Source: Mauremys mutica (lineage: Eukaryota > Chordata > Testudines > Geoemydidae). Taken from it: a DNA stretch of 64,000 nucleotides. Both the position numbers and the translations under genes were made by a program. The notes beneath the pieces were generated by a model. It made no database searches. It had not been told where the DNA came from and saw only the letters and a list, made by a program, of their open reading frames with translations. Position 1 is the first letter of the stretch, and each line of letters starts with the position of its first letter. Positions 23,716 to 34,925 of this stretch are shown piece after piece. Location of the stretch: assembly GCF_020497125.1 (NCBI RefSeq), contig NC_059072.1:68889697-68953696 (forward strand), written 5' to 3'.

Positions 23716-23739
23716 TTCTATGATTCTATGATTCTATGA
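23716..23739 (+). repeat. CR1 3' octamer tail
   Basis: Three perfect TTCTATGA units end the CR1. CR1 reverse transcriptase is known to prime on such short tandem tails instead of poly(A). Confidence 0.9.
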
Positions 23740-24082
23740 ACTGACATTGTAAGTGAAAAAAATAGAGACGATGTACTCCCTTTGTCAGGTTCTCTCAATT
23801 GTTAAAGGGATAAAACTTCCCCTTCACTACCTGAGTTGTGGGGGAAGAATAGGAGAAATTAATGTATACAAACTAAGCATTCTCAAACATGCTTTATTCT
23901 TCCAATCGCTCAAAAAAAAAAGAAAAAAAAGAGGGCATGGTGGGCAGGGGGAAGCTAGGTCTCAGAAGCTGTCTCACTAAATACTGCCTTCCTGAAATGG
24001 TCACAGTAGTGAGTCGGGTCTACATGTAGGGTATATTCTGACAGGAATTTTTGTTTTTATTCTATTCCTTTGTAGTCATCAA
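23740..24082. other. Unassigned DNA
   Basis: No gene recognised; includes an A-rich tract near 23908-23930. Confidence 0.35.
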
Positions 24083-24150
24083 GTGAAATCTGGCCTCAGT
24101 GAAGTCAACTGGGGTTTTGCCACCGACATCAATGGAGCTAGGATTTCACC
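24083..24150. repeat. Fold-back MITE (hairpin)
   Basis: The arms GTGAAATCTGGCCTCAGTGA and the complement of GGAGCTAGGATTTCACC pair around a GAAGTCAA/GACATCAATG centre. Same family as 6343-6419. Confidence 0.6.
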
Positions 24151-24632
24151 CATAGTATCTAGGTCCCAACAACAGTAGGATTCTGAGGAGGAAACAGACC
24201 AACTTAGTTATTTTTATTGGTATTATTATCATGACATGGCAGCACATAAACTACTACACCCTCAGCCTCAAACTCCATTTCCTTGCCTGGGGCTGCCTGA
24301 ACTTTAAGTTCAAACATCCCCTTGGCCTGCATGTATAGGATCCCATACAGATTCCCATGCCATTTCTGGGTATGAATTCTGATTCCATACTACAATGACT
24401 CAGTGTGACACAGACAGACATGCACTATGGAATGAATGACATACATCTCAGAAACCAGTCCTGGAACCAGTGTTCTTCAGGGCCAAAAACACAGGTCTCT
24501 CCCAGCTTGGCTTAAACTATTACCTAAGTATTACTTTTTGTTATTAATTGTTTCTGGTAGTGCCCACAATGTGCTAGGCATTGTAGAAGCACAAAAAGGT
24601 ACAATTCCTGCCCCAATGAGCTAACAATCAAA
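24151..24632. other. Unassigned DNA
   Basis: I recognise nothing here. Confidence 0.3.
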
Positions 24633-24911
24633 GGGTATATCAGACAAGAAAACCCAGTTGCTTGCCCATGCCAGCCGACTTGTCTTAGGAGGCTTGGACT
24701 GTGGGGCTGTTTCCTTTCTGTGCAGACTTCTGGACTTGGGCTGGAGCCTGGGCTCTGGGAGCCTCCCACATTGAAGGGTCCTAGAGCTTGGGCTCCAGCC
24801 TGAACCCGGAAGTCTACACATCAATGAAACAGCCCTGCAGCCTGAACCCTGTGAGTCCGAGTTGGCTGGCATGGGCCAGCTGCAGGTTTTCTTTACTGGG
24901 TAGATGTACCC
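24633..24911. mobile_element. Fold-back hAT-like MITE, about 280 bp
   Basis: The whole element is nearly self-complementary. GGGTATATC at the left pairs with GATGTACCC at the right, GCCAGCCGACTTG with GAGTTGGCTGGC, and CTTGGGCTGGAGCCTGGGCTC with GAGCTTGGGCTCCAGCCTG. The centre is near GGAGCCTCCC (about 24760). I recognise the layout from turtle elements of the GTCTACACT type. The mirror arms produce open frames on both strands at 24524-25009, which are not genes. Confidence 0.65.
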
Positions 24912-25064
24912 TAAGGCCTTGCCTGACCTTGCAAAGACTGACATGCATATTTATCTGTACACACAGTGAACAGTCCCATTTGGTTGCATGGCACAGAGCA
25001 TCAGGTTGAATGTCTAAGTGCAGGATCAGAGCCTAAAACGGACAAGCTGAAGGAACTAGGGGTG
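24912..25064. other. Unassigned DNA
   Basis: Short interval between two hairpin elements; nothing recognised. Confidence 0.3.
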
Positions 25065-25134
25065 GGATTCACAAGAATACTTAATTTCCATTGAAATAAA
25101 TGGAAGTTAGGCACCTAAATACATTTGTGAATCC
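25065..25134. repeat. Fold-back MITE with GGCACCTAA motif
   Basis: GGATTCACAA at the left pairs with TTGTGAATCC at the right. TTTCCATTGA and AAATGGAAGTT form the inner stem. The right arm carries GGCACCTAA, linking this hairpin to the long repeats at 320-1020 and 54.06-56.5 kb. Confidence 0.65.
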
Positions 25135-27289
25135 AATTCTAGTTTCCTAGATGTAGTCAATCTGTTGTCCTAACGTTTCCACCTCAATGGGTGACCATTA
25201 AGGTTTAATGAGCCCCTCCCCCATTGCCCCTGATCTGGCAGGTATGGCTGATGCACTACACATTGAAGCACTTCATGATACAGCAGTTTCATAACCAGAA
25301 GTCATAAGTTGTGTATAGACAGATTCCCCAAATCATCCCAAGGCTCAAATGTGTTCACATGGAAGAATCAAAACATTCTGAACAGGGAAGAAATTCATAC
25401 TAATAGTTTGTGGACAATCTGCAGACAGGAAATAGGACTAAATTCACTAAATAAATTGCTGCAAATTGTTCATGAAGTTCTAATAGTAAATTGCATATTT
25501 ATATATAATAAAAAGGAATTAGAATTATTTGTTGTTTTTTCCAGCTCAAATAAGCATTCAGTATCAATATGTGCCATATGGGGTTGAACATACTTTTACT
25601 GTTTCCTTTAACTAATTGTGAGTTAAATAACTAAGAAGAAACAAGGATTGCCATTAACATTGCTTTTTGCTAAATTAACACATCACTTCTCTTATCACAG
25701 TCCACCTATTCATGTCTCAGTGTGTACAAACTCACATCTATTTGGAAGGTATTTGAAGTTTGTTTTCTTATCACTTAGTTTAGTTTGATGGTTTCATGTC
25801 AAATTAAGCCTATGGAAACTTCTAATGCTGTGTAACATCTCATGAGTAATGAACTGTACCACAATTCCTAATGTGGTCTTGACTGATTCACAACGTTGAT
25901 ACCTTCTTTGCAATTTTGAAATGTCTATTTAGAAAAAGATTCATGGTATAGTGCTTTTTATCATCTAGGAAACATGATATAGGTTAATAGAATTTACTGC
26001 ATGTAGCCACTAACAGTTAGACTTCAGGGTATTTTCTTCAGTTAACATATGATTTAAGACCTGGTGCTAGTGGACTTGCTAGTCAGCAGAATGGGGCAAT
26101 GGTCTTAAGAGACTAACAGATGACATTTAACATACACTTTCATTTTTTATTAGTACTGTACTCTGTCAGGATGAGCATATAAAACTGCTTTTATGCTCGT
26201 CACTCTCTATTTTAGATTAAAATCTCAACCAAATTTTAATTGCTGCACTATTCAAAACAGAATTTCTTTATCAATTAATTGTGACAAAGTGAAGAAAAAT
26301 AATTGGCCTATTAATATTTTTTAAACACAAAGTTCTTTCTATTGCTGTCACAATAAGACACAGTGCCATTATTATTAAAACTGAGTTTAACAAAGATGTG
26401 CTAATGATGAATTCAATGGAGCTATGTCAAAGCAAAAATAAGCAATCTGTACCTATCTTTATATACACAGTACACGGGAAGATGCTTGTTTAGAAGGCCA
26501 TCTGTTATTTAAAATGTTTTTATGCAGTTACATTGTATATACACCAAAAATACACTTACAACTAAATAGAAAAGGTCAAAAAATTCTTTATCAGAACCAG
26601 CAGTATTTTATGTACAATGTATTTTCAAGGGGAGGTCCATTGGGATTCTTATTTACTCCCCACTAGAAGTTTTCCCTATTTTCCAAAGTTCTCTACTCCC
26701 CATGAATTCAGCCTCCACATCATCTCCCATAATCCTTTTGTAAACCTGTCAGTGAGTGTGTGTTACAGGTCCCCCTCTGTGCCGTTCCCCAGAGGAGATA
26801 AATGTTTATAGTCGGCCTTAGCTCAGGTTGGAGCAGCTCATGTTTTTAACTTCTGGGTCAGTCCTTGCTGTGATGGCCAAGAGTGTGGCTGCCACACTTT
26901 CACTCAACCTAAACCTTCTGCCTAACAGCTCCCTATATCCTTCTTCCATTGCCATTTAAAAACCCTTTCCCATGCCACCCTTTGTGCATGAATTAATCTT
27001 CTCTTATTCGGTTGCAAACTAACGCCTTTGAATCCCTTCTAACACATTTCTTCCATGAAACATGGAAAAGTTTGCTACAAGAGTCTTACATTAATTCCAA
27101 CTCAGAACAGCATGCCATTTACTGCATTCTTCTTGCAGCAAGTAGCAGTTACATACTTTCCACAAGTACATCAATTCTAGTCTTATTTATTTACAAGCCA
27201 CTTCAGCAAGATGCTGGACTTTATCATGGAGGCCCTGTATTTCAGTTTATGGTGTCTACATGCTACTTTAATAGGAGGTGCTGAAACAA
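25135..27289. other. Unassigned AT-rich DNA
   Basis: No gene or known repeat recognised. The 90-92 codon frames (25309-25587, 27012-27284) lack motifs or homologous blocks. Confidence 0.35.
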
Positions 27290-28410
27290 GTTGGTGAACA
27301 GTAAGTTCTCAGGACTAGATTGGATTCAGAGTTCTGAAAAAACTAAATGGCTGAGGTAATAACAAAAATATCCATTATCATTAAAAATTGTAGGGTAGCA
27401 AATATATCCATCTTTTAAAATCACATTGGATATTGCAGATCACTGAGTCTTACTTCAGTACTGCTTAAACTAGCTGAAAATTAAGGATAGAGTTTTTAAA
27501 AAAGAAGAAACACCTAGAACAACATGATATGACTGGAGTAAACTAGGAGAGAGAAAATTATGCTTCTTCAGTCTATTGGTCAGATCCGTTGCTCATGTAA
27601 ATTGACATCACTCCACTGACATCATTGGTGCTATGCTAATTTACACCAGATGAGGATCTGGTCCTTTGAGAGTGTCACTATGAAGAAAACTGACCTATGG
27701 TGTAATTTATTTGGATATTTAACATTCCTCATCACAAAACACTATTAAAGAAACTAAGTAGTAAATTGGTTGAAAGGTAAAGTACTGTAATGAGTCTGAA
27801 AACTAAGAAGGGATAAGAGGTCAATTGTCAACATGGCAAAAGTTTAAAGCACATTGGCCATCTTCCAGTTTGCTGCAATCATATCATTTTTTAAACTCTA
27901 TCCTAATGAATCATTTCAGCAAGTTTGAAAAGACAAAAAGGGGAAATGACAGTTATACAAATTAATCAGTGACAAAGACAGTAAACCAGGTACTATTATC
28001 CTCTTACTTATAGGAACAAAAGGTCATCCAGTGAAACTGAAAAACAAATTTATTTCTGATACAAGAAAATACTTTTTACCTTCTTCATAACTGATGTACA
28101 GAACTCATTGCCATAAGAAATTACTGATACCAAGAACTTTGTAAGCTTAAAAACAGGATTAGACAGTATGTGGAAAATCAGATTACTTTAAATAGGGTAA
28201 ATTTCTTACATAATATATAAACATTTGTACTTCAGGATAAACTAATCCCTAACTGATGTGTGTTAAGATGAAAAATTCCCTCATGAGGTTTCTTGCACCT
28301 TCTTCAGAAGCCTCTGGTATTGGCTACTGCTGGAGACAGGATAGTCAAGTAAATGGACCACTGATCTGCTCTGGTATGGCAAATTCCTATATTTCTTCTT
28401 ATTGTTAGTT
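27290..28410 (+). mobile_element. Ancient L3/CR1-like LINE remnant
   Basis: Read on the plus strand, degraded segments recall the RT block GNYR.VSLTSVLLKLAE (here decayed near 27440-27480) and the late ORF2 region (about 28020-28170). A tail segment follows, with TCTGGTATTGGCTACTGCTGGAGACAGGATA and CTCTGGTATGGCAAATTCCTATATTTC-type end sequence split over 28310-28400. No frame survives. A hairpin MITE sits inside at 27580-27662. The identification rests on pattern memory of L3-type elements. Confidence 0.45.
27580..27662. repeat. Fold-back MITE (hairpin) inside the LINE remnant
   Basis: CAGATCC at 27581 and GGATCTG at about 27655 are exact complements. The arms continue TGTAAATTGACAT and ATGCTAATTTACAC around a CCACTGACATCATTGG centre. 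Same family as 40378-40456. Confidence 0.7.
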
Positions 28411-29894
28411 GGCACATGCTGATGCTCAGTGAAAGAATAATAAAGCAATAGTAGTAATAATGGGTTGCCATAACATTTCTGGCACTTTATGCATCTTTTT
28501 AGGCTGGAAATATTATTGGCCTTATTTCAGAACTTCCTAGCCTATGTTAGGGCTCTCATTTGGCTTCTCAAATCAGGGGAGAACAGTAACTGGGAGAGAT
28601 GAATGCATCAGGTAAGGCATTTTCAGGATTGAACAGAAATAAACTCTAACACACCTATTTGCTTGGCAATCCCAAAATTCTAGGGTAGTCTCATCATATT
28701 AGGATAATATTTCATCTCTCCAGCTATAATGGAGAGCCTTATAAAGAGACTGGAGGGTACCTGCATGACATCCTCATGACTATTCTGTGCTATTATAATG
28801 AATACTGCTGGAACAGAGGATAAAGAGCTAAATTCAGAGTCCTCTATCATTATTTTTCATTAGCTAGATTTCTACATAAAAATCATTAAAATGGTTCATT
28901 GCTGGAAAGAAAATGGGCAATCTTTTGTTGAAACAGAATATTGCAATAATAAAAGGCATATCAATTGTGTTAGAAGTTAACAACCAATTTGCCAGATGCC
29001 TGCAATGATAATGCTTCATGAGTTGGGAGTTCATTTCAATGATGTGATGCTGTTATTAGTATTAGTATCAGGTTTGAAATTATGGGTAATTCATATCTAT
29101 TAGTCATGAAAGAAGCTACATGTTTTCTAAATTCTCATCAGGTACACCATTAGCAAGTTTTAAGTGAAATTGTTTGATTTAAAAACCACAGATAGTTTTA
29201 GAAAAAACATAATTGAGTATATAGTGAGTTTGGTTTATAGATACTACTATATTAAAATTTAAAGCCTTTTACTCCTTTTATTAACATTTTATATAATGTT
29301 GCAGAAATGCAAAAGTACATAATACAACCAATATGCCACAAGAGTATATCAGCAATATATCCAGTGAGAGACCGGGACTCTGATTTACAACACACACTTA
29401 AAAAAGAAAAATCAAATATTCTGCTATTAATGTTCCCCCAAGGAGTCTGCATCTTAGATTACAACAAATGTAATGTAATTAGAGGTGAGAAAAAGAGAAA
29501 TAGAGTAAGACACAATGACTTTAATATACAGAAGAAAAAACTGTTAAGAGTTATTCAACATGACAAATATGGGAAAGCTTTTAAATTCAGTGATAGAAAC
29601 CAGATAAAGTCAGACAGAAACAAGCCAAAGCACAGTGTGAATACAAACTGGGGCATGAGTGACTGGGCATACGAAGCTTGGTGTATGTCAGCAATGAGGG
29701 GAGGGTTCCTGGGGGTCCGTGGGTGAGGGTGGTGGCTGTGCCCCCTCAACACACTGGGGTCAGTGGTGCCAGCTGGGGACTGCCTTCAGTGGAGCATAGG
29801 CACAACAGTTTAATAATACTGTGTAGGGCCCCATAAATCCTAAGGATGTCCCAGGGCAGGAACATGGAATGGCCTGGATCAATTCACATTGGAA
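28411..29894. other. Unassigned DNA
   Basis: Mostly AT-rich. The 139-codon frame at 29307-29726 is Lys/Asn-rich with no domain and runs into G-rich sequence. I do not accept it as a gene. Confidence 0.35.
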
Positions 29895-30281
29895 CCCTCT
29901 AATTTTTTACATCCATGTGCGGAATGAATTTTGTTATGTGCACCCAATATGTGGGGCCAAGGGGTTTGGAGTGTGGGAAAGGGCTCAAGCCTGGGGCAGA
30001 AGTTTGGGGTGCAGGGAGGGGAGTGAGGGCTCTGGCTGGGGGTGTGGGTTCTAGGGTGGGGCCAAGGATGAGGGATTTAGGATGCAGGCTGCCACAAGGC
30101 TGCAGTGGGGAGAGAGGACTTCCCCAAGATCTCTCTCACTGCAGCAGCCTGGGGCCGGGGAAGAGGCGTATCTCCTTGGCTGTGGCAGCTCCGAGGCTGG
30201 GGCTGCAGGAGAGGCGCCTCTCCCCGTCTGTGCGGCCCTTAATAGCCTGCTGTGTGGCCATGCGGCCGTGCAGCTTAGAGG
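29895..30281. mobile_element. G-rich hAT-like MITE
   Basis: The left end CCTCTAATTTTTTACATCCA and the complement of the right end (CCTCTAAGCTGCACGGCCGC) share CCTCTAA. The left interior (GTGCGGAATGAATTTTGTTA) is a segment I recognise from a common turtle element. The centre is a run of imperfect G-rich units of the form GGGGTTTGG..TGTGGG..GGGCTC. The 144-codon frame (29915-30349) is this repeat read through. A target duplication was not resolved. Confidence 0.55.
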
Positions 30282-32269
30282 AAACTAAGATTAGCACTTG
30301 TGCATTGCAGTCTATTAGAGTCTTGGACACAGAATACTCAGTTCTTTGAGTGAGAGAAGAAATACCTCATCACTTAACAATCACCCCTTTTTCTAAACTG
30401 GAAGCAGTACTGATAGGCTCCAAAAGGAATTTCATTCAGCTTTCCTCTGTGAGAAGAAAAGTGAAATAGACTTTTGAGAGCTGGAAGTGAAAAGTGGGTG
30501 GGGAAAATAGGAGCATTCTCAATGGAAGTATTCCTATAAATTTGTCCTATGAATTAACTGGATGTTCCTCCAACTGTGATAGTGTGACTGAATTCAGCAT
30601 TCAAAGACTATCAAAGAAAATTGTGGTCAGTTATTTGTTAACTTATCTGGCCAATCTCATCCGATGGCCAACAGTGTATTGCAAAGCAATGATCTGAATC
30701 CTCAGCTTAGGCAAAAGTTGTGGGAGCCTCCTTCCTCAACCCTATTGGCCATCTCCCTATTCACATCCTTGATATTCCCCTAAACTGGAGACCAGTTGTG
30801 CTAGGCACAGTACAATCAGTGAATAATAGTTAGCTTTGCAAGGCAGGGACTGACATTCATGATCACCATTACTGCATGTCTGATTTTTGTAATGGAAGAC
30901 CATGAAAATGGAAATTGGGATACTGTAAGTACATGCTGTAAATTGATCTTTGTTTTATATGTACCCACTGTGCTACTTTTGGGCATCACATACCTCCACT
31001 GCATAAATCAGGGATTCCAAAGGAAAGGAAGCCGAACAATTTAAATTATTTTTAAATGATTTTTTTAAATTTAAATTTTATATTTTTTTCAAGGAAAAAT
31101 CTTAAGCCATAATATATTAAATACTGATAATAGAGTTTGATCAATCAGAATTTGGTTTTTCTTTTTTTAGCCAAGATGAACATTTTTTTGTGAAAATTTC
31201 TCATTAAAAAGCCATTTTTCATTGACAACTGTTTTTTATGGAACATATGATGTGATCTATTCAAGAGAATTGCCAAGTATGAACATTAGAGTCTTAACAC
31301 TTTTTTTTTACTCCTTTCTACAGAACCTAAGATTTCATTTTCAAAACTTTAAGGTTCTAGCTTTTTCCAATCCAAAGGGCCTTCTCAATGTAAGTGGTTG
31401 TTATTGCTAAATCTGGCAATAACCCCAGGAATCTGACCCATGGATCTTGGGACATATGTCTAGAATACCTGCCCTGAAGTACGCTTTCCATGTCCCCCCC
31501 CATTCCACTGGGAGCTTTGTTGGATCGTTGTCATGCTGCCATTGATTCTCCCATCAGAGCTGTGCACTTCCTCTCCCTTTGATAGTGATGAAAGCTGTGG
31601 AATGTTAGTTAATGTGAAATGATTTTGCAAACAGAACTAGGCAGAGAAGCCAATATACGTGAGGAAGAAAAAAGCAAAGCAACTAAAAAATGGGACCCAG
31701 TTCTGAGGGAATAGACAATCATAATTCTTCTCCTATGAGACCCTTCTGGCTTAGTTTTGCTCCATTCCTTCACATTCCCTCCTTCTGCCCACTCTAGATA
31801 GATTAACCTTTTACTTGTAGATTAAATTGGCTAGTTGTTTCCCACCCCACTGAGCTGCCGCTGTGGTTATATTGGTCCACATGTGAATAGTTTCCAATTC
31901 TAGACACCTGTTTGATGCAACATCCTCAGAGGACACAATTCTGAGATTGCATGCCCTTTACAAAACCAGCAGATTGACTTTAAGTGACAGGTCCTGGATG
32001 AACTGGTTGCCTACAAGTGAGATGAGCAGAAGATCCAGCTCTCTGCCCCTCCCGCCCCATCGCCCTCAGTAAGTATGTCTCTGCTTGCTGACAATTCAGC
32101 ATGGGAAACAATAGGCCAACTAATTGAGAAGGTCTAAATAAAAACCTGCCAACTGAGGGAAACATGTACACATGAGGAAAGTCGAACTCTTAGCCAGGAT
32201 CTCAAGTAAAGAATTCAATTCTGAAGATCAGCAGGGAAACCAAGATAAAGTCAAAGAAAAACAGCCAAG
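30282..32269. other. Unassigned DNA
   Basis: No gene recognised; very T-rich around 31030-31210. A C-rich run lies near 31494-31503. Confidence 0.35.
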
Positions 32270-32362
32270 GCCCAGTTGTGCAGCCTTTAATCACAATAGT
32301 GAGCACTTACTTACATGAATCATCTCATTGATGTCAAAGATTTCTTAATGCACAACTGGGCC
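32270..32362. repeat. Fold-back MITE (hairpin)
   Basis: CCCAGTTGTGCA at 32271 and TGCACAACTGGG ending near 32360 are perfect 12-bp complements, enclosing an ATTGATGTCAA-type centre. It lies just 31 bp left of the Tigger-like element. Confidence 0.7.
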
Positions 32363-32393
32363 CACAATGTGCAAAGAAATCAGCTTAAAAGTA

Positions 32394-33563
32394 CAGTAGA
32401 ACCTCAAAGATACAAACACCAGAGTTACGGACTGACTGGTCAACTGGACACCATGTGGAACCGGAAATAAGCAATCAGGCAGCAATGGAGACAACTCCCC
32501 CCCCCCCAACCTCCCCCCTCAACCCCCCCACCCCCAAAAAACCCAGCAAATACTGTACTGTACTATGTCGGTATTGCATCTTAAAGGTAGACACAACTGG
32601 GCTGCCTGTCCCCACCCGCTACTTGCACGTGGGGGGTGGGGAAGGCAGCCACTTACAAGTAGGAGGTAAAGACGCTGAGTTTCACAAGCACAGCTGTGAG
32701 AGACAGGGACGCCAAGGGGGGAGCAAGTGGGGCAATTTGCCCCAGGCCCGGGGCCCAGCAGGGGCCCCCACGAGAGTTTTTTGGGGCCCCAGGAGTGGGG
32801 TCCTTCACTCACTCTGGGGGCCCCGGAAAACTCTCATGGGGCCTGGGCCCCCAGAGCTTCTTCCACTCTGGGTCTTTGGCGGCGGGGGGTCCTTCTGCCC
32901 CGGGACGGAAGGATCCCCCGCTGCCGAATTACCGCCGAAGCGGGACCCGCCGCTGAAGTGTTGGGTCTTCGGCGACGGGGGGTCCTGCTGCGGGTCTTTG
33001 GGGCACTTCAGCGGTGGGTCCCGGAGTGGAAGGACCCCCCGCTGCCGAAGACCCCAGGCTCCCTGAATCCTCTGAGCGGCCCTGATGAGAGACCCTGAGC
33101 GGGTGGAGCAAGAGCAGTGTTTGGGTCTGTGGCTTTCCTATAAGCCACAGGTACAGTCCCCCAAAACTTCCTGAGCTCCTGCTGGAACCTGGCCGGAGTG
33201 TTTGCTGCTAGAGCTGGAGTCCAAGCTCCTGCCTGCATGCTGTGCTCTGTAGGAGCAGCCGAGTTTTAATGAGCCACAGCCTGCACCACGTGCCCACTGA
33301 CACTGCAGTGCCCTAGGTGCCTCAGTCATCACCCCTTGTAGCCAGGGGGCTAGAACCAGCTGCCTGTGCACACTCCCACTCACTGGGCAGCCATGTACAG
33401 GTAGGAGGTGGAGACGCTGAAGTTCACAGGCACAGTTATGAGCCCCTGCTCTCAGCAGTCCGCCCTGGAAAGCATCCCATAACATCTTGTTCAGAGTTAC
33501 GAACATTCCAGAGTTATGAACAATCTCCATTCCCGAGGTGTCTGAAACTCAGAGGTTCTACTG
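32394..33563. mobile_element. Tigger/pogo-like DNA transposon, non-autonomous, split by a hAT
   Basis: Both ends read CAGTAGAACCTC inward (12 of 12), the right end as its complement. The element is flanked by TA at 32392-32393 and 33564-33565, the dinucleotide duplicated by Tc1/mariner-superfamily elements. Sub-terminal phrases ACCAGAGTTACGGAC and TCAGAGTTACGAAC echo each other. An internal 30-bp phrase (GTAGGAGGT.AAGACGCTGA, GTTCACAGGCACAG) also occurs twice, near 32660 and 33400. After removing the nested hAT the length is about 790 bp with no transposase. The 203-codon proline/glycine-rich frame (32455-33066) crosses the hAT boundary and is not a gene. Confidence 0.8.
32704..33084. mobile_element. 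GC-rich hAT MITE nested in the Tigger-like element
   Basis: The element begins CAGGGACGCC and ends GCGGCCCTG, giving short CAG-type inverted ends. The flanks GTGAGAGA (32696-32703) and ATGAGAGA (33085-33092) match at 7 of 8, so it is an 8-bp hAT duplication. The interior contains repeated GGGGCCC and GCCGAAG-type units. Its high CpG content against the AT-rich surroundings suggests a fairly young or CpG-protected insert. Confidence 0.75.
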
Positions 33564-34797
33564 TAAAAGACTCTTGGGTAGAGCAGGGTCAGAACATTTT
33601 TGGCAAAATGTATTTTTGCCAGAATAGACTGTTTCGTTGAAGCAGAAACATTTCACAGAGAAGTATCAGTATCGACTGTGGTTTTGTTCGGAAGGTTTTT
33701 GGAGGACCAGGGCTAAGTGATCACTTGTGATGTGTGAGAAAGGTATCAAAAACTTGACCATTGGGTTAAAAAAACCCAGACATTTTGATAATGTTGGAAA
33801 TATTTTGTTTTCATTCCAATGCAGAATGCAAACAAATTTTAAAACCTCAAAGAGTTGTGAAATGGAATTGTTGTCCAGTCTCTTGAGTAAAGAATAGCTG
33901 CGTGCTTAAAAGCTGTGAATAATTATGGGCATTGGAATCATTTTGCCCAAATGAGACCACGTGTATGTTAACAATAAAATATTGGCCAGATTTAGAGAGA
34001 AATATAGTGACTTGAAACTCTGTGCTTGCCTTAAAAGTCAGTGGTTTACATATTCACTCTAATTTCATAACAATCACCATCTCTCTTTCATTGAAACTGA
34101 ACAACACAGCAAGAGAAGTTTAATTTTTATTGCTATATGTAAATATATTGAAAAAATGCCACTATAAACAAAAGGAAGACAGAAACACCCAGAGTTCTGT
34201 GTAGATACCATTTTGCCTCCAGTAGCCAGACAGGCTATTATTAAGTCAGAATTTGTAGCAATCATCCGTTACATTAATGCCAGTCTTTACAAGATATTTG
34301 AAATAACTTTTTGATATCCTAAATGCTCTGTATTTTCTATAAGCAATTATTTCAGTGGAGATCAGCAGGTTAGAAGAAACTCTCAGGATTGGAAGGATAA
34401 TTAGAAGACTAACTGTTTGAATACTGGTGATGGTTGGGCATTGACATATCTAAGCTATCTAGATGCCTATAGTTATTCTGGAAATACAAAATATACTTCA
34501 AATACCAGGTGAGGCCATATTTTTACAATACTCCTAAAGATGCTGCCTCACTGTTGCTTTCAGTAGTGGTATGCAGAATCAGCCATGCAGTGATAGGTGA
34601 AATCATTTATTTGGCTAAGAACTACTGCTTTTGGTATATTAATTTAAAAAAAAAAATAAGATTGAATGAATTTCATGAAACACATTAGTCTGATGACCCT
34701 TTCATTCCTTTTCATCCATAGAACATTTGCAGTACAGGCCTTAGTAGTAAAAGTTTCTTCATGTTGCTCTGCCAGTGTGCTACCTTACTAGTTTGCA
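33564..34797. other. Unassigned AT-rich DNA
   Basis: I see no gene or recognised repeat. Confidence 0.35.
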
Positions 34798-34925
34798 TGC
34801 AGTGTAGTGGTAGCCATGCCAGTCCCAGGATATTAGAGAGAGACACGATGGACGAGGCAATATCTTTTATTAGACCAATTTCTGTTGGTGAAAGGGACAA
34901 GCTTTCAGAAGAAATTACCTAATCT
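34798..34925 (+). repeat. tRNA-like SINE, reptile type
   Basis: A 5' segment TGGTAGCCATGCCAGTCC resembles a pol III A-box region. It is followed by CCCAGGATATTAGAGAGA, TATCTTTTATTAGACCAA and TTGGTGAAAGGGACAAGCTT, a SINE I recognise from turtles and other reptiles. It is about 130 bp. I could not identify a target duplication. The B box is weak, so the copy is probably inactive. Confidence 0.65.

Larger units (their letters stand above)
20430..23739 (+). mobile_element. CR1 retrotransposon, 5'-truncated, nearly intact ORF2
   Basis: A 3.3-kb CR1 copy lacks ORF1 and the 5' UTR but carries the whole endonuclease and reverse transcriptase, a 3' UTR of about 430 bp and three tail octamers TTCTATGA (23716-23739). 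The 5' junction lies between about 20360 and 20435. Below that the sequence stops resembling the minus-strand copy at 46.4-54.0 kb, which is of the same or a close subfamily. CpG sites are well preserved and the frame damage is one base, so it is the youngest-looking LINE here. There is no poly(A) and no clear target duplication, as is usual for CR1. Confidence 0.92.

Noticed and set aside
23716..23739. Short direct repeats as a possible CRISPR or satellite array
   Set aside because: They are three adjacent octamers without spacers, the known tail of CR1 elements.
24524..25009. Open frames on both strands (81, 107 and 73 codons)
   Set aside because: They result from the self-complementary structure of the fold-back MITE at 24633-24911.
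27580..27662. A microRNA precursor hairpin
   Set aside because: The palindrome matches a dispersed MITE family with several other copies in this window; nothing indicates a specific precursor.
29307..29726. 139-codon Lys/Asn-rich frame as a possible gene
   Set aside because: Composition follows the AT-rich DNA, no motif is visible, no splice or promoter context is seen, and it runs into G-rich repeat sequence.
32455..33098. 203- and 123-codon Pro/Gly-rich frames
   Set aside because: They cross the boundary between a Tigger-like element and a nested hAT, and arise from C/G-rich low-complexity sequence.
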